20,469 nucleotides of DNA, taken from the IMG/VR virus record IMGVR_UViG_3300045115_000017, positions 1 through 20,469 of that record; one strand, given 5' to 3'. Position numbers and translations under genes: made by a program. Below, in pieces: positions 7,826-14,488 of this stretch (within the stretch, counting starts at the first letter, position 1; every line of letters begins with the position of its first letter). This DNA is from a virus. Under the pieces are notes generated by a model that saw only the letters and a list, made by a program, of their open reading frames with translations, ran no database searches and had not been told where the DNA came from.

Positions 7826-8566
7826 ATATGCCCGCGCGGATATCTGCGTTTTCTTTTTCCAGGCGTTCGCATGAGATATCAAAATACTGCTGGCTCATTT
7901 CAATCCCGGTAAATTTATATCCTTTCCTCAGCGCGGCAACGCCAGTTGATGCACTCCCCATAAATGGATCAAGAATATGGCCGCTAGGGGGAACTGGGGC
8001 AATCAGGCTTTCCATTAGTTCAATCGGTTTGCCGGTCATATGGAGTTTTTGAGAAGGAATAACCCGACGAGTCACCATACCCGGCCAGGGTCCACCATGC
8101 AGACTTTTAGGCAATGGTCCGTTACTTCCCCAAACCACATATTCGCACTGATGGCGAAAATAACCGGTATGAGGCGCACGGGTTGAAAGCGTTTTATCCC
8201 ACGGAATCAAACCCCGCCATACAAAACCTCCAGCCTGGAAAACGTCAGTAAGCGTTGGAAGCTGCCGCCAGTCTGTGAAAACCATGGCATACCCGCCTGA
8301 CTTAACCAGGCGGTTAACCTGACTCATCCACTGCGTCATCCAGAACGCCCAGGAGCGCACGTCTCTGTTATCGCCGTAAACTCATGGTAGTTGTTATTGC
8401 CTACATACTTCCCTGAGGGTTTGGCCTGCCGATCACTGCGCGTCATACCACCGCTGGAATAAGGCGGATCAGTAATTACTGCATCAAATTCGCCAGTGAG
8501 TTCGCGCAAAATTTCCAGGCTGTCACCACAGTAAATAGTTGCCGCCCCAATAACTGCTTTTTGCAT
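7815..8566 (-). pseudogene. Phage DNA methyltransferase (N6-adenine/N4-cytosine type), broken by a frameshift
   Basis: An amino-methyltransferase in two frames. The first part (ATG at 8566, strong AGGGAGG site) carries the catalytic DPPY at residues 33-36 and runs to a stop at 8336. The second part, readable from about 8376 to 7815, continues with [19 protein letters not shown], a target-recognition region, and the cofactor motif DPFMGSAST, followed by a FTGIEMSQQYFDIS end. The motif order (DPPY first, FxGxG-type last) is that of the beta class. Losing one base in TTTAC-GGCGAT near 8374-8378 explains the break; restoring it gives exactly 250 codons plus a stop. The second part has only a GTG without a ribosome site. 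Motif I has GSAST where GSGST is usual. When intact it was probably an orphan enzyme protecting phage DNA. Confidence 0.85.
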
Positions 8567-8580
8567 AGACTTGCCTCCCT

Positions 8581-8605
8581 TATGTACCTGATTTCAGGTT
8601 ACATA
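8581..8605 (-). promoter_or_regulatory. Inverted repeat just upstream of the methyltransferase ribosome site
   Basis: TATGTACCTGA (8581-8591) and TCAGGTTACATA (8594-8605) form an imperfect palindrome with one bulged base around TT. It abuts the AGGGAGG ribosome site of the methyltransferase (8574-8580) and lies between that gene and the invertase stop. It has no T-run, so a protein operator or an RNA hairpin affecting translation is more likely than a terminator. Confidence 0.5.
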
Positions 8606-8624
8606 AATGAGAAGTCATGTTCAT

Positions 8625-9212
8625 TTATACAGGAGTGTCTGAGCGTTCAGACAATGGCGCCACGACAGACGCGGGAAATTTACGGTACAGCGTTGATATG
8701 CCCACATCAAAAATTAGTGCAACGCGCTTTCTGCTTTCCCCTGCCTCAAGGAGTCGCCCGGCCTGCGCCCATTGCTGCTCTGTCAGTTTTGGCCGCCTGC
8801 CACCGATACGCCCTTGCTGTCTGGCCGCAGCCAGCCCGGCGCGGGTACGTTCAACGATTAGCTCACGTTCCATTTCGGCCAGGGCGCCCATAACGTGGAA
8901 AAAGAAACGCCCCATCGCGGTTGATGTATCAATGCTATCCGTCAGACTGCGAAAATTTACGCCCCGACTGCGAAGGTCTTCGATCAGGGTAACAAGATGC
9001 CGCATGCTCCTGCCGAGCCTGTCCAGCTTCCAGACAACCAGCGTGTCACCTTCTGACAGAGTGCGCAGCACCTTCTTTAGCCCTGGTCGATCTGCGGTTT
9101 TACCGCTTATTTTATCCTCAAAAATCAGCTCACATCCTGCGCACTCAAGTGCATTCCGCTGTAAAGCGGTGTTCTGGTCATTTGTTGACACCCTCACGTA
9201 ACCTATTTGCAT
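8625..9212 (-). CDS. Serine site-specific DNA invertase (Pin/Gin/Hin family)
   Basis: A 195-residue small serine recombinase that inverts the adjacent fibre segment. The start is ATG 9212, giving the usual N-terminus IGYVRVSTNDQN, with catalytic Ser9 and Arg7. Other catalytic-domain features are LVVWKLDRLGRSMRHL, with the Arg residues of the active site, and SIDTSTAMGRFFFHVMGALAEMERELI at the dimer helix (E helix). The C-terminal helix-turn-helix reads GESRKRVALIFDVGISTLYR. It is slightly longer than Pin (184 residues) because of a short C-terminal tail. It lies just outside the invertible segment, about 110 bases from the nearer crossover site, as in Mu gin. No defect is visible, so it should be active with host Fis. 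Confidence 0.95.
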   Translation of the reverse strand: MQIGYVRVSTNDQNTALQRNALECAGCELIFEDKISGKTADRPGLKKVLRTLSEGDTLVVWKLDRLGRSMRHLVTLIEDLRSRGVNFRSLTDSIDTSTAMGRFFFHVMGALAEMERELIVERTRAGLAAARQQGRIGGRRPKLTEQQWAQAGRLLEAGESRKRVALIFDVGISTLYRKFPASVVAPLSERSDTPV

Positions 9213-9313
9213 GATTTTTCGCCCATAAAAAGCGAGAAATAATGCCACCTTTTTATCGAGCACGGTCATTTTTGACGGTCCTGCTGGTCAATGGCCAGCA
9301 CAGTCAAAAGTGA

Positions 9314-9679
9314 ATGTGTTTAACCAAAAACCTCGGTTTAGGAGGTTCCAAATTCGTAATAAGCCGGGGCAGAAACGCTAACGGATCATGGGTTATTTGG
9401 TCTGATGGCGCCATTGAGCTTATGGGGTACGGAGTAACTATTGATAATGGTCTGGCAACAGTGAATTACCCAATAGAGTTGCCTGATTTAAGTCGCTTGA
9501 TCAGTATTGCTGAACGTATTTCCACTGATCCAGGTGTTGGGGCCAACGTCACCCACTCATCTATGGTTATTGATTCATTAACAACAAAAGCTGGTTTCAA
9601 GGCTCGTTGCATAATGTCTGCTACGGGCAATCCATCAAGCAATGGTTTTTCATGGAGAGTTTATTATGCGCCTGTTTAA
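9314..9679 (+). CDS. Silent alternative tail-fibre C-terminal segment (S'-like)
   Basis: In the present orientation this is a promoterless fibre end without a convincing ribosome site; the ATG at 9314 lies outside the crossover site. From 9335 it encodes 114 residues that would become the C-terminus of H after inversion, continuing LGLG with GSKFVISRGRNANGSWVIWS. The sequence is rich in aromatic and Gly residues and ends SSNGFSWRVYYAPV. FSWRVYYAP-like C-termini are common in receptor-binding fibre tips of the enterobacterial 'gp53-like' type. It would give a tip different from the collar-type end now expressed. It is followed at once by the small gene at 9666. Confidence 0.85.
   Translation: MCLTKNLGLGGSKFVISRGRNANGSWVIWSDGAIELMGYGVTIDNGLATVNYPIELPDLSRLISIAERISTDPGVGANVTHSSMVIDSLTTKAGFKARCIMSATGNPSSNGFSWRVYYAPV
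9321..9346 (+). repeat. Hin/Gin-type crossover site, invertase-proximal copy
   Basis: The 26-bp site has twelve-base half sites TAACCAAAAACC (9321-9332) and GGTTTAGGAGGT (9335-9346) around the dinucleotide TC. It shares ACCTCGGTTTAGG exactly with the other site, and resembles the gix/cix core CCTCGGTTTA recalled from phages Mu and P1. It lies in opposite orientation to the copy at 11001-11026, so recombination inverts the DNA between them. Confidence 0.88.
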
Positions 9680-9857
9680 TCCGAACACTATGACAGAGGT
9701 TATTCACGGCTTTCACGATACTGCTGGGGCGATTGCACTACCGGATGACAATTGGTTTTTCACAATAGATACAATTCCGGAAGGGAAAATACTCGCCGTC
9801 AATGATAACGGCGAGCCAGTGATGATTGATATTACTAAGGAGCAGAAGGCCAGCTAA
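9666..9857 (+). CDS. Small protein paired with the silent fibre end, possible fibre assembly protein (U'-like)
   Basis: A 63-residue product starting MRLFNPNTMTEVIHGFHDTA. The ATG at 9666 has GGAG eight bases upstream and overlaps the end of the fibre segment by 14 bases. It is acidic, has no membrane segment, and ends in KEQKAS. In Mu and P1 this position is held by an assembly chaperone of about 175 residues, so this one is either a truncated assembly protein (N-terminal part only) or a separate small family. Its last 23 bases overlap the 3' end of G on the other strand. The role is inferred from position. Confidence 0.6.
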   Translation: MRLFNPNTMTEVIHGFHDTAGAIALPDDNWFFTIDTIPEGKILAVNDNGEPVMIDITKEQKAS

Positions 9858-10428
9858 TATCTGGCACAGTAGAGGTTTCAACGGCCTGAAGCAGATTTAT
9901 ATAGGTTAGCCAGTTGATGAGGGTGGCTTTATCCTCATCGCTGATAATGCCTAACTGTAATTCCGTCTGCCACAGGCTGATCGTTGTTTGTGCCTCTGCA
10001 AGCAAAGCTGCTTTCTGTTGTTCTGCTGCCTCTACGTCAGCCATGTGCTGCGCTTCGTTATCCGTCACCCACTCGCTACCATTCCACACATCGTAAGGCG
10101 TTGCAGGTGCCAGCGTGGTGGTGCCATCCGGGTAATCGCCAGGCGCAGAAACATGTACCGCTTCGCCAGTTTCAGTGCTATATACCGTTTCCCCCCTGTG
10201 ATCGGCGACATACTCCCATGAGGAAAAATCTGCAGTCCGGCGAATAGCAAAACTCTCTTTATTTTCCCCTGGCGCGTCAGTGCATGAGTTAGCGGGAATG
10301 CCAACCCCGACAGCCAGATACTCAATCGAAGAAGAAAGATATTCTCTCGTCTCACCATCGTAGTTAAATACGGTAATATCACCGGCCACTGTCGCAATAA
10401 GATCGCTGCTTAATTTTGCCTTGACCAT
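9835..10428 (-). CDS. G: Tail-fibre assembly protein gpG/Tfa
   Basis: A 197-residue Tfa-family chaperone that helps trimerise and attach the fibre made by H. The N-terminal half (YLAVGVGIPANSCTDAPGENKESFAIRRT, then FSSWEYVADHRGETVYSTETGE) and a C-terminal half with TPYDVWNGSEWVTD, an Ala/Glu-rich helix and LQLGIISDEDKATLINWLTYI are typical of Tfa. The C-terminus DISWPSAP matches the usual 'WP' ending. The start overlaps the H stop (TAATG), so it is coupled to H. It lies wholly within the invertible segment and is the assembly protein of the currently expressed fibre. Confidence 0.9.
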   Translation of the reverse strand: MVKAKLSSDLIATVAGDITVFNYDGETREYLSSSIEYLAVGVGIPANSCTDAPGENKESFAIRRTADFSSWEYVADHRGETVYSTETGEAVHVSAPGDYPDGTTTLAPATPYDVWNGSEWVTDNEAQHMADVEAAEQQKAALLAEAQTTISLWQTELQLGIISDEDKATLINWLTYINLLQAVETSTVPDISWPSAP

Positions 10429-11840
10429 TATGCGGCCCTCACGATGTAGTTAAACGCAATACTTCTCGGACGCGTCTCAACTGAAGATGTTGATGGCGTA
10501 GCAATGCTGGCACCTGACGACGCCCTGTAGGTCCTGAATGCCGGTAACCCTGTCAACAACCCGTTATTGTTGCCTACAGGAGTAAGATCCTTACGATAAA
10601 GTACCACTTTGTCAGTTGTACTGGTTCCATCCCAGGACGTTCCTGCAGTAGACGGGGTTAATGCAGCGCTAGGCATACTCGGAACATCGTTGAAAACCAT
10701 ATAAATATCATTCTCAACCATATCAGAGGGGTTACCTACACCAGTTGGCAAGCCGTGAGCATGATCCTGAAATGCAAAACCCTGACTACTGAGCAATGAA
10801 CGCCCCGCATCAACGCCGCGCCCGTCATCCCATCCACGGATAAACTCCCCGCGCAAGTCAGGCAGTCTTAGAGCTGGATAGGCAAGTGCCAGCTTTGGGT
10901 ACTGGGAAGCTGTGAACGCGGCTCCGTTGCACTTGAGCCACCCCGTTGGTGGTGTTGCTGACGGCCACGGAATTGGGGTGCCAACCGGCAAAGCAGAGCC
11001 TTCCCCTAAACCGAGGTATTCGAGAATGGCCGCAATAGATTTTCCCGACAAGGCCGTCAGCGTGTTATCCAGAGGCTGCTTGTTCGCCAGGGCGTTTGTC
11101 ATAGTGGCCGCAAAGTTAGGATCGTTACCTAACGCCGCCGCCAGCTCGTTCAATGTATCAAGCGCTGCGGGTGAGGAACCAACAAGCCCTGCAATAGCAG
11201 CCTGCACAAAAGCAGTATTGGCAAGCTGAGTGGAATTGTTACCAGCTGCCGCCGTCGGGGCTTTTGGGGTGCCGGTAAACGTCGGGCTGGCTTTTGGTGC
11301 ATATTGCGAATGCGGATCAGCTGCCGCAAGATGTGCAGCCATCAGCTCATCCACATATACCTTAAGCTCCAGTACCTTATCATCCACGTATTTACGGGTA
11401 GCGAGCACGACGGAAGGATCAATTTTCAGCGTAATGTTATCGGTGCTGCTGGTAATTAACACCATGCGCACTGTCTGCGTGCGCCCGCTGCCCTCTGTCA
11501 GCTGCGGCTTGTAGCTCTCCGGGCAGTTACCGACAGCAATCAGCGCGCCGGTTTCATCAAACAACCCAACTTCACGAATCCACCAACCGCCCTCTGTTTC
11601 AGGTATCACCTGCTCAGCTATCACCTGGCTGCTGTTCTGCGGATCGATATACAGCATATTCAGAGGTGCACGGCGTTTTTCACCGACCAGCTTTGTCTGT
11701 TGGGCATTTGGCGTTGGCAGCACGCCGCCGCCATCACCCACTGCCATCTGTGTAATTTTCAGTGGAACACCGAGCGCGGCGGCATTTGCCAGTTTCGCCG
11801 CGCCGATATCCGTCAGCAGGGTATAAAATTTTGCGCTCAT
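10428..11840 (-). CDS. H: Tail fibre protein gpH, currently expressed form
   Basis: A 470-residue fibre that binds the host receptor. Residues about 1-150 match the P2 gpH baseplate-attachment domain, with MAVGDGGGVLPTPNAQQTKL, VIPETEGGWWIREVGLFDETG and ESYKPQLTEGSGR. A shaft follows, with TFTGTPKAPTAAAGNNSTQL and an AALGNDPNFAATMTNALANK repeat-type segment. The crossover falls at Leu276. After it comes a tail-collar domain (PVGTPIPWPSATPPTGWLKC, then LPDLRGEFIRGWDDGRGVDA) and a tip ending VETRPRSIAFNYIVRAA. It is shorter than P2 H (669 residues). It overlaps I by four bases and is coupled to G. The part beyond residue 276 is exchangeable by inversion. Confidence 0.94.
   Translation of the reverse strand: MSAKFYTLLTDIGAAKLANAAALGVPLKITQMAVGDGGGVLPTPNAQQTKLVGEKRRAPLNMLYIDPQNSSQVIAEQVIPETEGGWWIREVGLFDETGALIAVGNCPESYKPQLTEGSGRTQTVRMVLITSSTDNITLKIDPSVVLATRKYVDDKVLELKVYVDELMAAHLAAADPHSQYAPKASPTFTGTPKAPTAAAGNNSTQLANTAFVQAAIAGLVGSSPAALDTLNELAAALGNDPNFAATMTNALANKQPLDNTLTALSGKSIAAILEYLGLGEGSALPVGTPIPWPSATPPTGWLKCNGAAFTASQYPKLALAYPALRLPDLRGEFIRGWDDGRGVDAGRSLLSSQGFAFQDHAHGLPTGVGNPSDMVENDIYMVFNDVPSMPSAALTPSTAGTSWDGTSTTDKVVLYRKDLTPVGNNNGLLTGLPAFRTYRASSGASIATPSTSSVETRPRSIAFNYIVRAA
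11001..11026 (-). repeat. Hin/Gin-type crossover site inside H
   Basis: On the minus strand the half sites are TTCTCGAATACC and GGTTTAGGGGAA around TC. It is read through as codons Leu-Glu-Tyr-Leu-Gly-Leu-Gly-Glu in H. It is inverted relative to the copy at 9321-9346, with the same core and central dinucleotide, as required for inversion rather than deletion. Confidence 0.88.
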
Positions 11841-12442
11841 GGGTTCACTCTCATTGTGTCAATTACATGGACGGCGCCGCCCTCGTAGGCAGTGCCATCG
11901 GAAATGATGGTTTCGTTGATATACGGGTAAATAGTGATTTCTTCGCCGGTGTAAGTGGCAGCCCCAACAAAATATGGTCCGCTCGTCTGTAGGTTTATGG
12001 ACATGCCGATCAGATGCCGACTGCAGGGTTTGGCGTCACCAATCAGGCGCTCCAGCTCCAGATAGGTTTCCTCTGTTATGCCCTGGTCCTGCACCCCAAT
12101 ATCCAGGCGAAACGTGCCCGGCGCATCGTCGGTCTGCCACCATTCAATGATGCGGATCAGAAAGCCGAACGGCTCCACCACACGCCGCACAGCGCTGGTT
12201 GTGCCCTTGTGCTGATGGATATAGAACGCATCCTGCACCACGCGGCGCTTCACGCTCTCCGCCCATCCTTCGTCCCAGCGATCAACCGAAAAAGCCCACG
12301 CCAGATACGGCAGAAACTTGACCGGGCATGTTGCCGGGTTCCATAAATCCCGCAGCGGCACCTGCAGATCGGAAATTCCGCCGCAGGTCTGAGCAAGACG
12401 GCGCTCAAGCGGCGATGAGCCAGGAGGAAGCAGACTATTCAT
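11837..12442 (-). CDS. I: Baseplate protein gpI
   Basis: A 201-residue member of the P2 gpI tail family (176 residues in P2), a baseplate wedge component next to J. It carries LLPPGSSPLERRLAQTCGGI at the N-terminus, then LRDLWNPATCPVKFLPYLAWAFSVDRWDEGW and IHQHKGTTSAVRRVVEPFGF, which are diagnostic. The C-terminus is about 25 residues longer than P2. It overlaps J by eight bases and H by four, so the J-I-H set is translationally coupled. Confidence 0.94.
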   Translation of the reverse strand: MNSLLPPGSSPLERRLAQTCGGISDLQVPLRDLWNPATCPVKFLPYLAWAFSVDRWDEGWAESVKRRVVQDAFYIHQHKGTTSAVRRVVEPFGFLIRIIEWWQTDDAPGTFRLDIGVQDQGITEETYLELERLIGDAKPCSRHLIGMSINLQTSGPYFVGAATYTGEEITIYPYINETIISDGTAYEGGAVHVIDTMRVNP

Positions 12443-13343
12443 CCGTTCCCCCGTTGGTTACGCTCCATTCCGTACATGAAGCGGCTTGTGTCTTATCCAG
12501 CACCACATCAGCGAGCGGCGAGGCCAGCTCAACACGCTGCACACCTTCAACATGCAGCGCGGCATAAATTGCACTGCGGCGAATATCACGCCCCAGCCTC
12601 GTCTGGCTGGCGATATATCTCTGCAGGCTGGCTTTTGCCGCCTCCATCACTGGCTCAGCTTCTGGCCCCGGGTAAAGAAAGATCGTCGCATCCACGCTGT
12701 ACGGAATAATTTCGGCGCTGCGCACCGTCAGGCGGTCCGCCACCGGCCGCACGTTCTCACTGTTAAGCGCCTGTTCAACCACTGCCAGCAGGTCCGCCGC
12801 TGCCGTTCCATCGCCCTCACGGCTCAGCACGGTAAGCACCACCTCCGCCGGTGCCGAGCTGGTTGCACTGGCATCAGCCACTCGCCCGTCCGCGCTTTTG
12901 GCGTGAAACTCATAGGCCGCCGTCGGGCCTGCAACGGATAGCCCCTCAAATGCAGCAGGAACACGCAGGCGCAACGCCTCGTCACTTTCCATTACCGCTG
13001 CGACCGGCGGCACCGCGTCATTATCGGCAGGCGTAACCGTCAGCCGCTTCACGTTGTAGTTGGCCGCCATCTGATCGAGATCGCCGCCAATGGCATAAGC
13101 CACCATGACCGCCTGCGCCGCCTCGTTAATGCGCTGGCGCAGCAGGATTTCCCGGTACGTGTTTTCCTGCAGTTGTTTGGTGATGGGTTCAGATTCCAGC
13201 TCAAGCGTGCGCCGCACCGCGTCCTGTTCGTCTGCCGGATACAGGGCCACAAAGGCGGCCTTACGCTCAGCCAGCAGGGATTCAAAGTCTGGTACGTCAA
13301 CGATTTGCGGCGCGGGGAGCTGGGAAAGGTCAATGACTGCCAT
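12435..13343 (-). CDS. J: Baseplate wedge protein gpJ
   Basis: A 302-residue product, the length of P2 gpJ, a baseplate wedge protein of the Mu gp47/T4 gp6 type. The N-terminus (MAVIDLSQLPAPQIVDVPDF) and RKAAFVALYPADEQDAVRRT, LRQRINEAAQAVMVAYA and GGDLDQMAANYNVKRL are typical. The C-terminal half contains the repeated beta-rich domain, ending VQRVELASPLADVVLDKTQA. ATG at 13343 overlaps W by 14 bases. Confidence 0.95.
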   Translation of the reverse strand: MAVIDLSQLPAPQIVDVPDFESLLAERKAAFVALYPADEQDAVRRTLELESEPITKQLQENTYREILLRQRINEAAQAVMVAYAIGGDLDQMAANYNVKRLTVTPADNDAVPPVAAVMESDEALRLRVPAAFEGLSVAGPTAAYEFHAKSADGRVADASATSSAPAEVVLTVLSREGDGTAAADLLAVVEQALNSENVRPVADRLTVRSAEIIPYSVDATIFLYPGPEAEPVMEAAKASLQRYIASQTRLGRDIRRSAIYAALHVEGVQRVELASPLADVVLDKTQAASCTEWSVTNGGTDE

Positions 13344-13689
13344 TGTCTGCTCCTGTTGATACCGAAAGTGAAACCGGCTCGCCGTTATCCCGCTGCCCGG
13401 TTAGCTCAACCACCATAGAGCCGTCAAAGCTGCTGATTATGGTGATGGAATCCAGCGTAAGTCGTGGCTCCCAGCGACTCAGAGCCACATAGACCGCAGA
13501 CATTACCTGCAGGCGCAGCGACGGGTTCTGCGGCTGGTCTATCAGTTCAGACAGAAGCGAGCCGTATTCCCGCCGGGCAATGCGGCTCCCCTGCGGAGTC
13601 AGCAGAATATCCCGGACCGACTGGCGCAGGTGGTCCGTATCGGTAATGGCCCTGCCGTTGTCCTGACTCATGCCGATATACAGCGTCAT
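13330..13689 (-). CDS. W: Baseplate protein gpW (T4 gp25-like)
   Basis: A 119-residue product (115 in P2) of the gp25-like lysozyme-fold family, which lacks enzymatic activity in contractile tails and joins wedge to sheath. Diagnostic stretches are LRQSVRDILLTPQGSRIARR and REYGSLLSELIDQP, the conserved region that contains the EPR-type motif 'WEPR' near residue 76. It overlaps V by four bases and J by 14. Confidence 0.94.
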   Translation of the reverse strand: MTLYIGMSQDNGRAITDTDHLRQSVRDILLTPQGSRIARREYGSLLSELIDQPQNPSLRLQVMSAVYVALSRWEPRLTLDSITIISSFDGSMVVELTGQRDNGEPVSLSVSTGADNGSH

Positions 13690-14264
13690 ACCGGGCCTCC
13701 TGATGTATCACCGCCGGACTTAACGCCGGTATGACCGTGTTTATCGACTACGATCTCGTTGGAACTCATGGCGCCGCCGCCCTGGGTGACGCCACCATTG
13801 ATCACCACCTCGCTGTTAATGCGCGTGTTACTCGCTTCCACCACAAACTCCCCCGTTTTCAGGGTTATGTTATCTGCAGCCTCGATCACCATGGATTTGA
13901 TACCCCGCACATGCCAGCGGCCGGTCGCGGGTTCATATTCAAACCAGCCACCGTCCGGGTATTCCGTTACGCAGCCGTCCACTGAGTCCGACGGCGGCGC
14001 GAACTGGTTGGAATAGATCGCAGGTAAGGCAAAAGCGGTTTCCAGATTGCCGCCCATACTCAGCACCACCACCTGCTCATCCGGCGACGGGCACCACCAT
14101 GTACGGGCACCGCCTGCGCGCAGTGTTAGCCAGTTTATCCAGTTGGTTTCAAGCTCGCCCACTTTCACCCGGCATAGCCAGTTTTCCCGGTCCACTTCGG
14201 TTACGGTACCGGTGCGGATCAGGTTGGTGATAAGGCGCATTACTTCGGTTAGTTGAGTATTCAT
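13686..14264 (-). CDS. V: Tail spike/baseplate assembly protein gpV
   Basis: The central membrane-piercing spike at the tail tip. The product has 192 residues from ATG 14264; a TTG at 14291 would add nine residues but is less likely, because P2 V begins MNT as here. The OB-fold region contains RVKVGELETNWINWLTLRAG, ARTWWCPSPDEQVVVLSMGG and TAFALPAIYSNQFAPPSDSV. The C-terminal part is beta-helical, with alternating Thr, Val and Asn, and closes with a KHGHTGVKSGGDTSGG tip in which the HxH metal ligands are visible (P2 has HTHKHPG). It is the first gene of the V-W-J-I-H-G operon. Confidence 0.95.
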   Translation of the reverse strand: MNTQLTEVMRLITNLIRTGTVTEVDRENWLCRVKVGELETNWINWLTLRAGGARTWWCPSPDEQVVVLSMGGNLETAFALPAIYSNQFAPPSDSVDGCVTEYPDGGWFEYEPATGRWHVRGIKSMVIEAADNITLKTGEFVVEASNTRINSEVVINGGVTQGGGAMSSNEIVVDKHGHTGVKSGGDTSGGPV

Positions 14265-14311
14265 GAGTTTATTTTCCCATGGTTTACACAAACTCTTCGA
14301 TCAGCCCATGT

Positions 14312-14329
14312 TGTGTAAAAGAGGATACA
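14312..14329 (-). promoter_or_regulatory. Ogr-type activator box before the V operon
   Basis: TGT (14312-14314), twelve bases, ACA (14327-14329), flanked as TTGT...ACAA. It is the only such match between the cargo gene and V, and fits the P2 late-activator box. Its centre is about 56 bases before the V ATG, so a standard -55 placement would put the start site almost at the codon. Either spacing differs here, with TGTAAA at 14288-14283 as -10, or the V leader is very short. Confidence 0.55.
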
Positions 14330-14366
14330 ATTGCTTTGAAATGAAATACGACCACTGATTAGCTAT

Positions 14367-14450
14367 CAGAGGCAGAGGCAGAGGCAGAGGCAGAGGCAGA
14401 GGCAGAGGCAGAGGCAGAGGCAGAGGCAGAGGCAGAGGCAGAGGCAGAGG
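14367..14450. repeat. Perfect hexanucleotide array (CAGAGG)14
   Basis: Fourteen perfect tandem copies of CAGAGG on the plus strand (CCTCTG on the minus), 84 bases with no variation. The array lies between the terminator of the cargo gene and the Ogr box of V, in no convincing reading frame. The unit length of six would not change a frame. Copy-number change would alter the distance between the cargo gene's end and the V promoter. Perfect arrays of this length are rare in enterobacterial phages. Confidence 0.97.
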
Positions 14451-14455
14451 TTATT

Positions 14456-14487
14456 AAAATATCGCAGGGTCACCCCTGCGAATATTT
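14456..14487 (-). terminator. Terminator of the ATPase/TOPRIM gene
   Basis: CGCAGGG (14463-14469) pairs with CCCTGCG (14474-14480) around TCAC, extended by A-T pairs, and lies directly after the stop codon of the cargo gene. On the minus strand it is followed by ATATTTTAATAA, a moderate T-run. It separates the cargo gene's transcript from V. Confidence 0.7.
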
Positions 14488-14488
14488 A

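Larger units (their letters stand above)
9333..11014. mobile_element. Invertible tail-fibre segment, about 1.68 kb
   Basis: This segment is bounded by inverted 26-bp crossover sites, with a serine invertase next door. It contains the expressed 3' part of fibre gene H and assembly gene G on the minus strand, and a silent fibre 3' part and small companion gene on the plus strand. The two sets of genes converge and meet near 9835-9857. Inversion swaps which set is fused to the fixed N-terminal part of H. The codon frame is the same at both sites (CTC GGT TTA, read Leu-Gly-Leu), so fusion in the other orientation gives an open 390-residue fibre: residues 1-276 of H plus 114 from the silent part. 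This is the arrangement seen in Mu S/U and P1 C-segments. Confidence 0.88.

Noticed and set aside
7815-8360. Second half of the methyltransferase as a separate gene
   Set aside because: Its only start is a GTG without a ribosome site, inside the conserved GDNRDVRSW segment, and it would lack the catalytic DPPY.
9213-9320. Promoter or hairpin between invertase and crossover site
   Set aside because: Several TTGAC-like hexamers and a 6-bp stem occur, but none pairs with a convincing -10 at proper spacing, so no promoter is claimed.
14265-14291. Nine-residue longer V protein starting at TTG 14291
   Set aside because: P2 V begins MNT as at 14264, and the extension has no similarity to the family.
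14367-14450. CRISPR-like or coding interpretation of the repeat array
   Set aside because: Units are six bases with no spacers, so it is a microsatellite; no start codon and ribosome site lead into a dipeptide-repeat frame.
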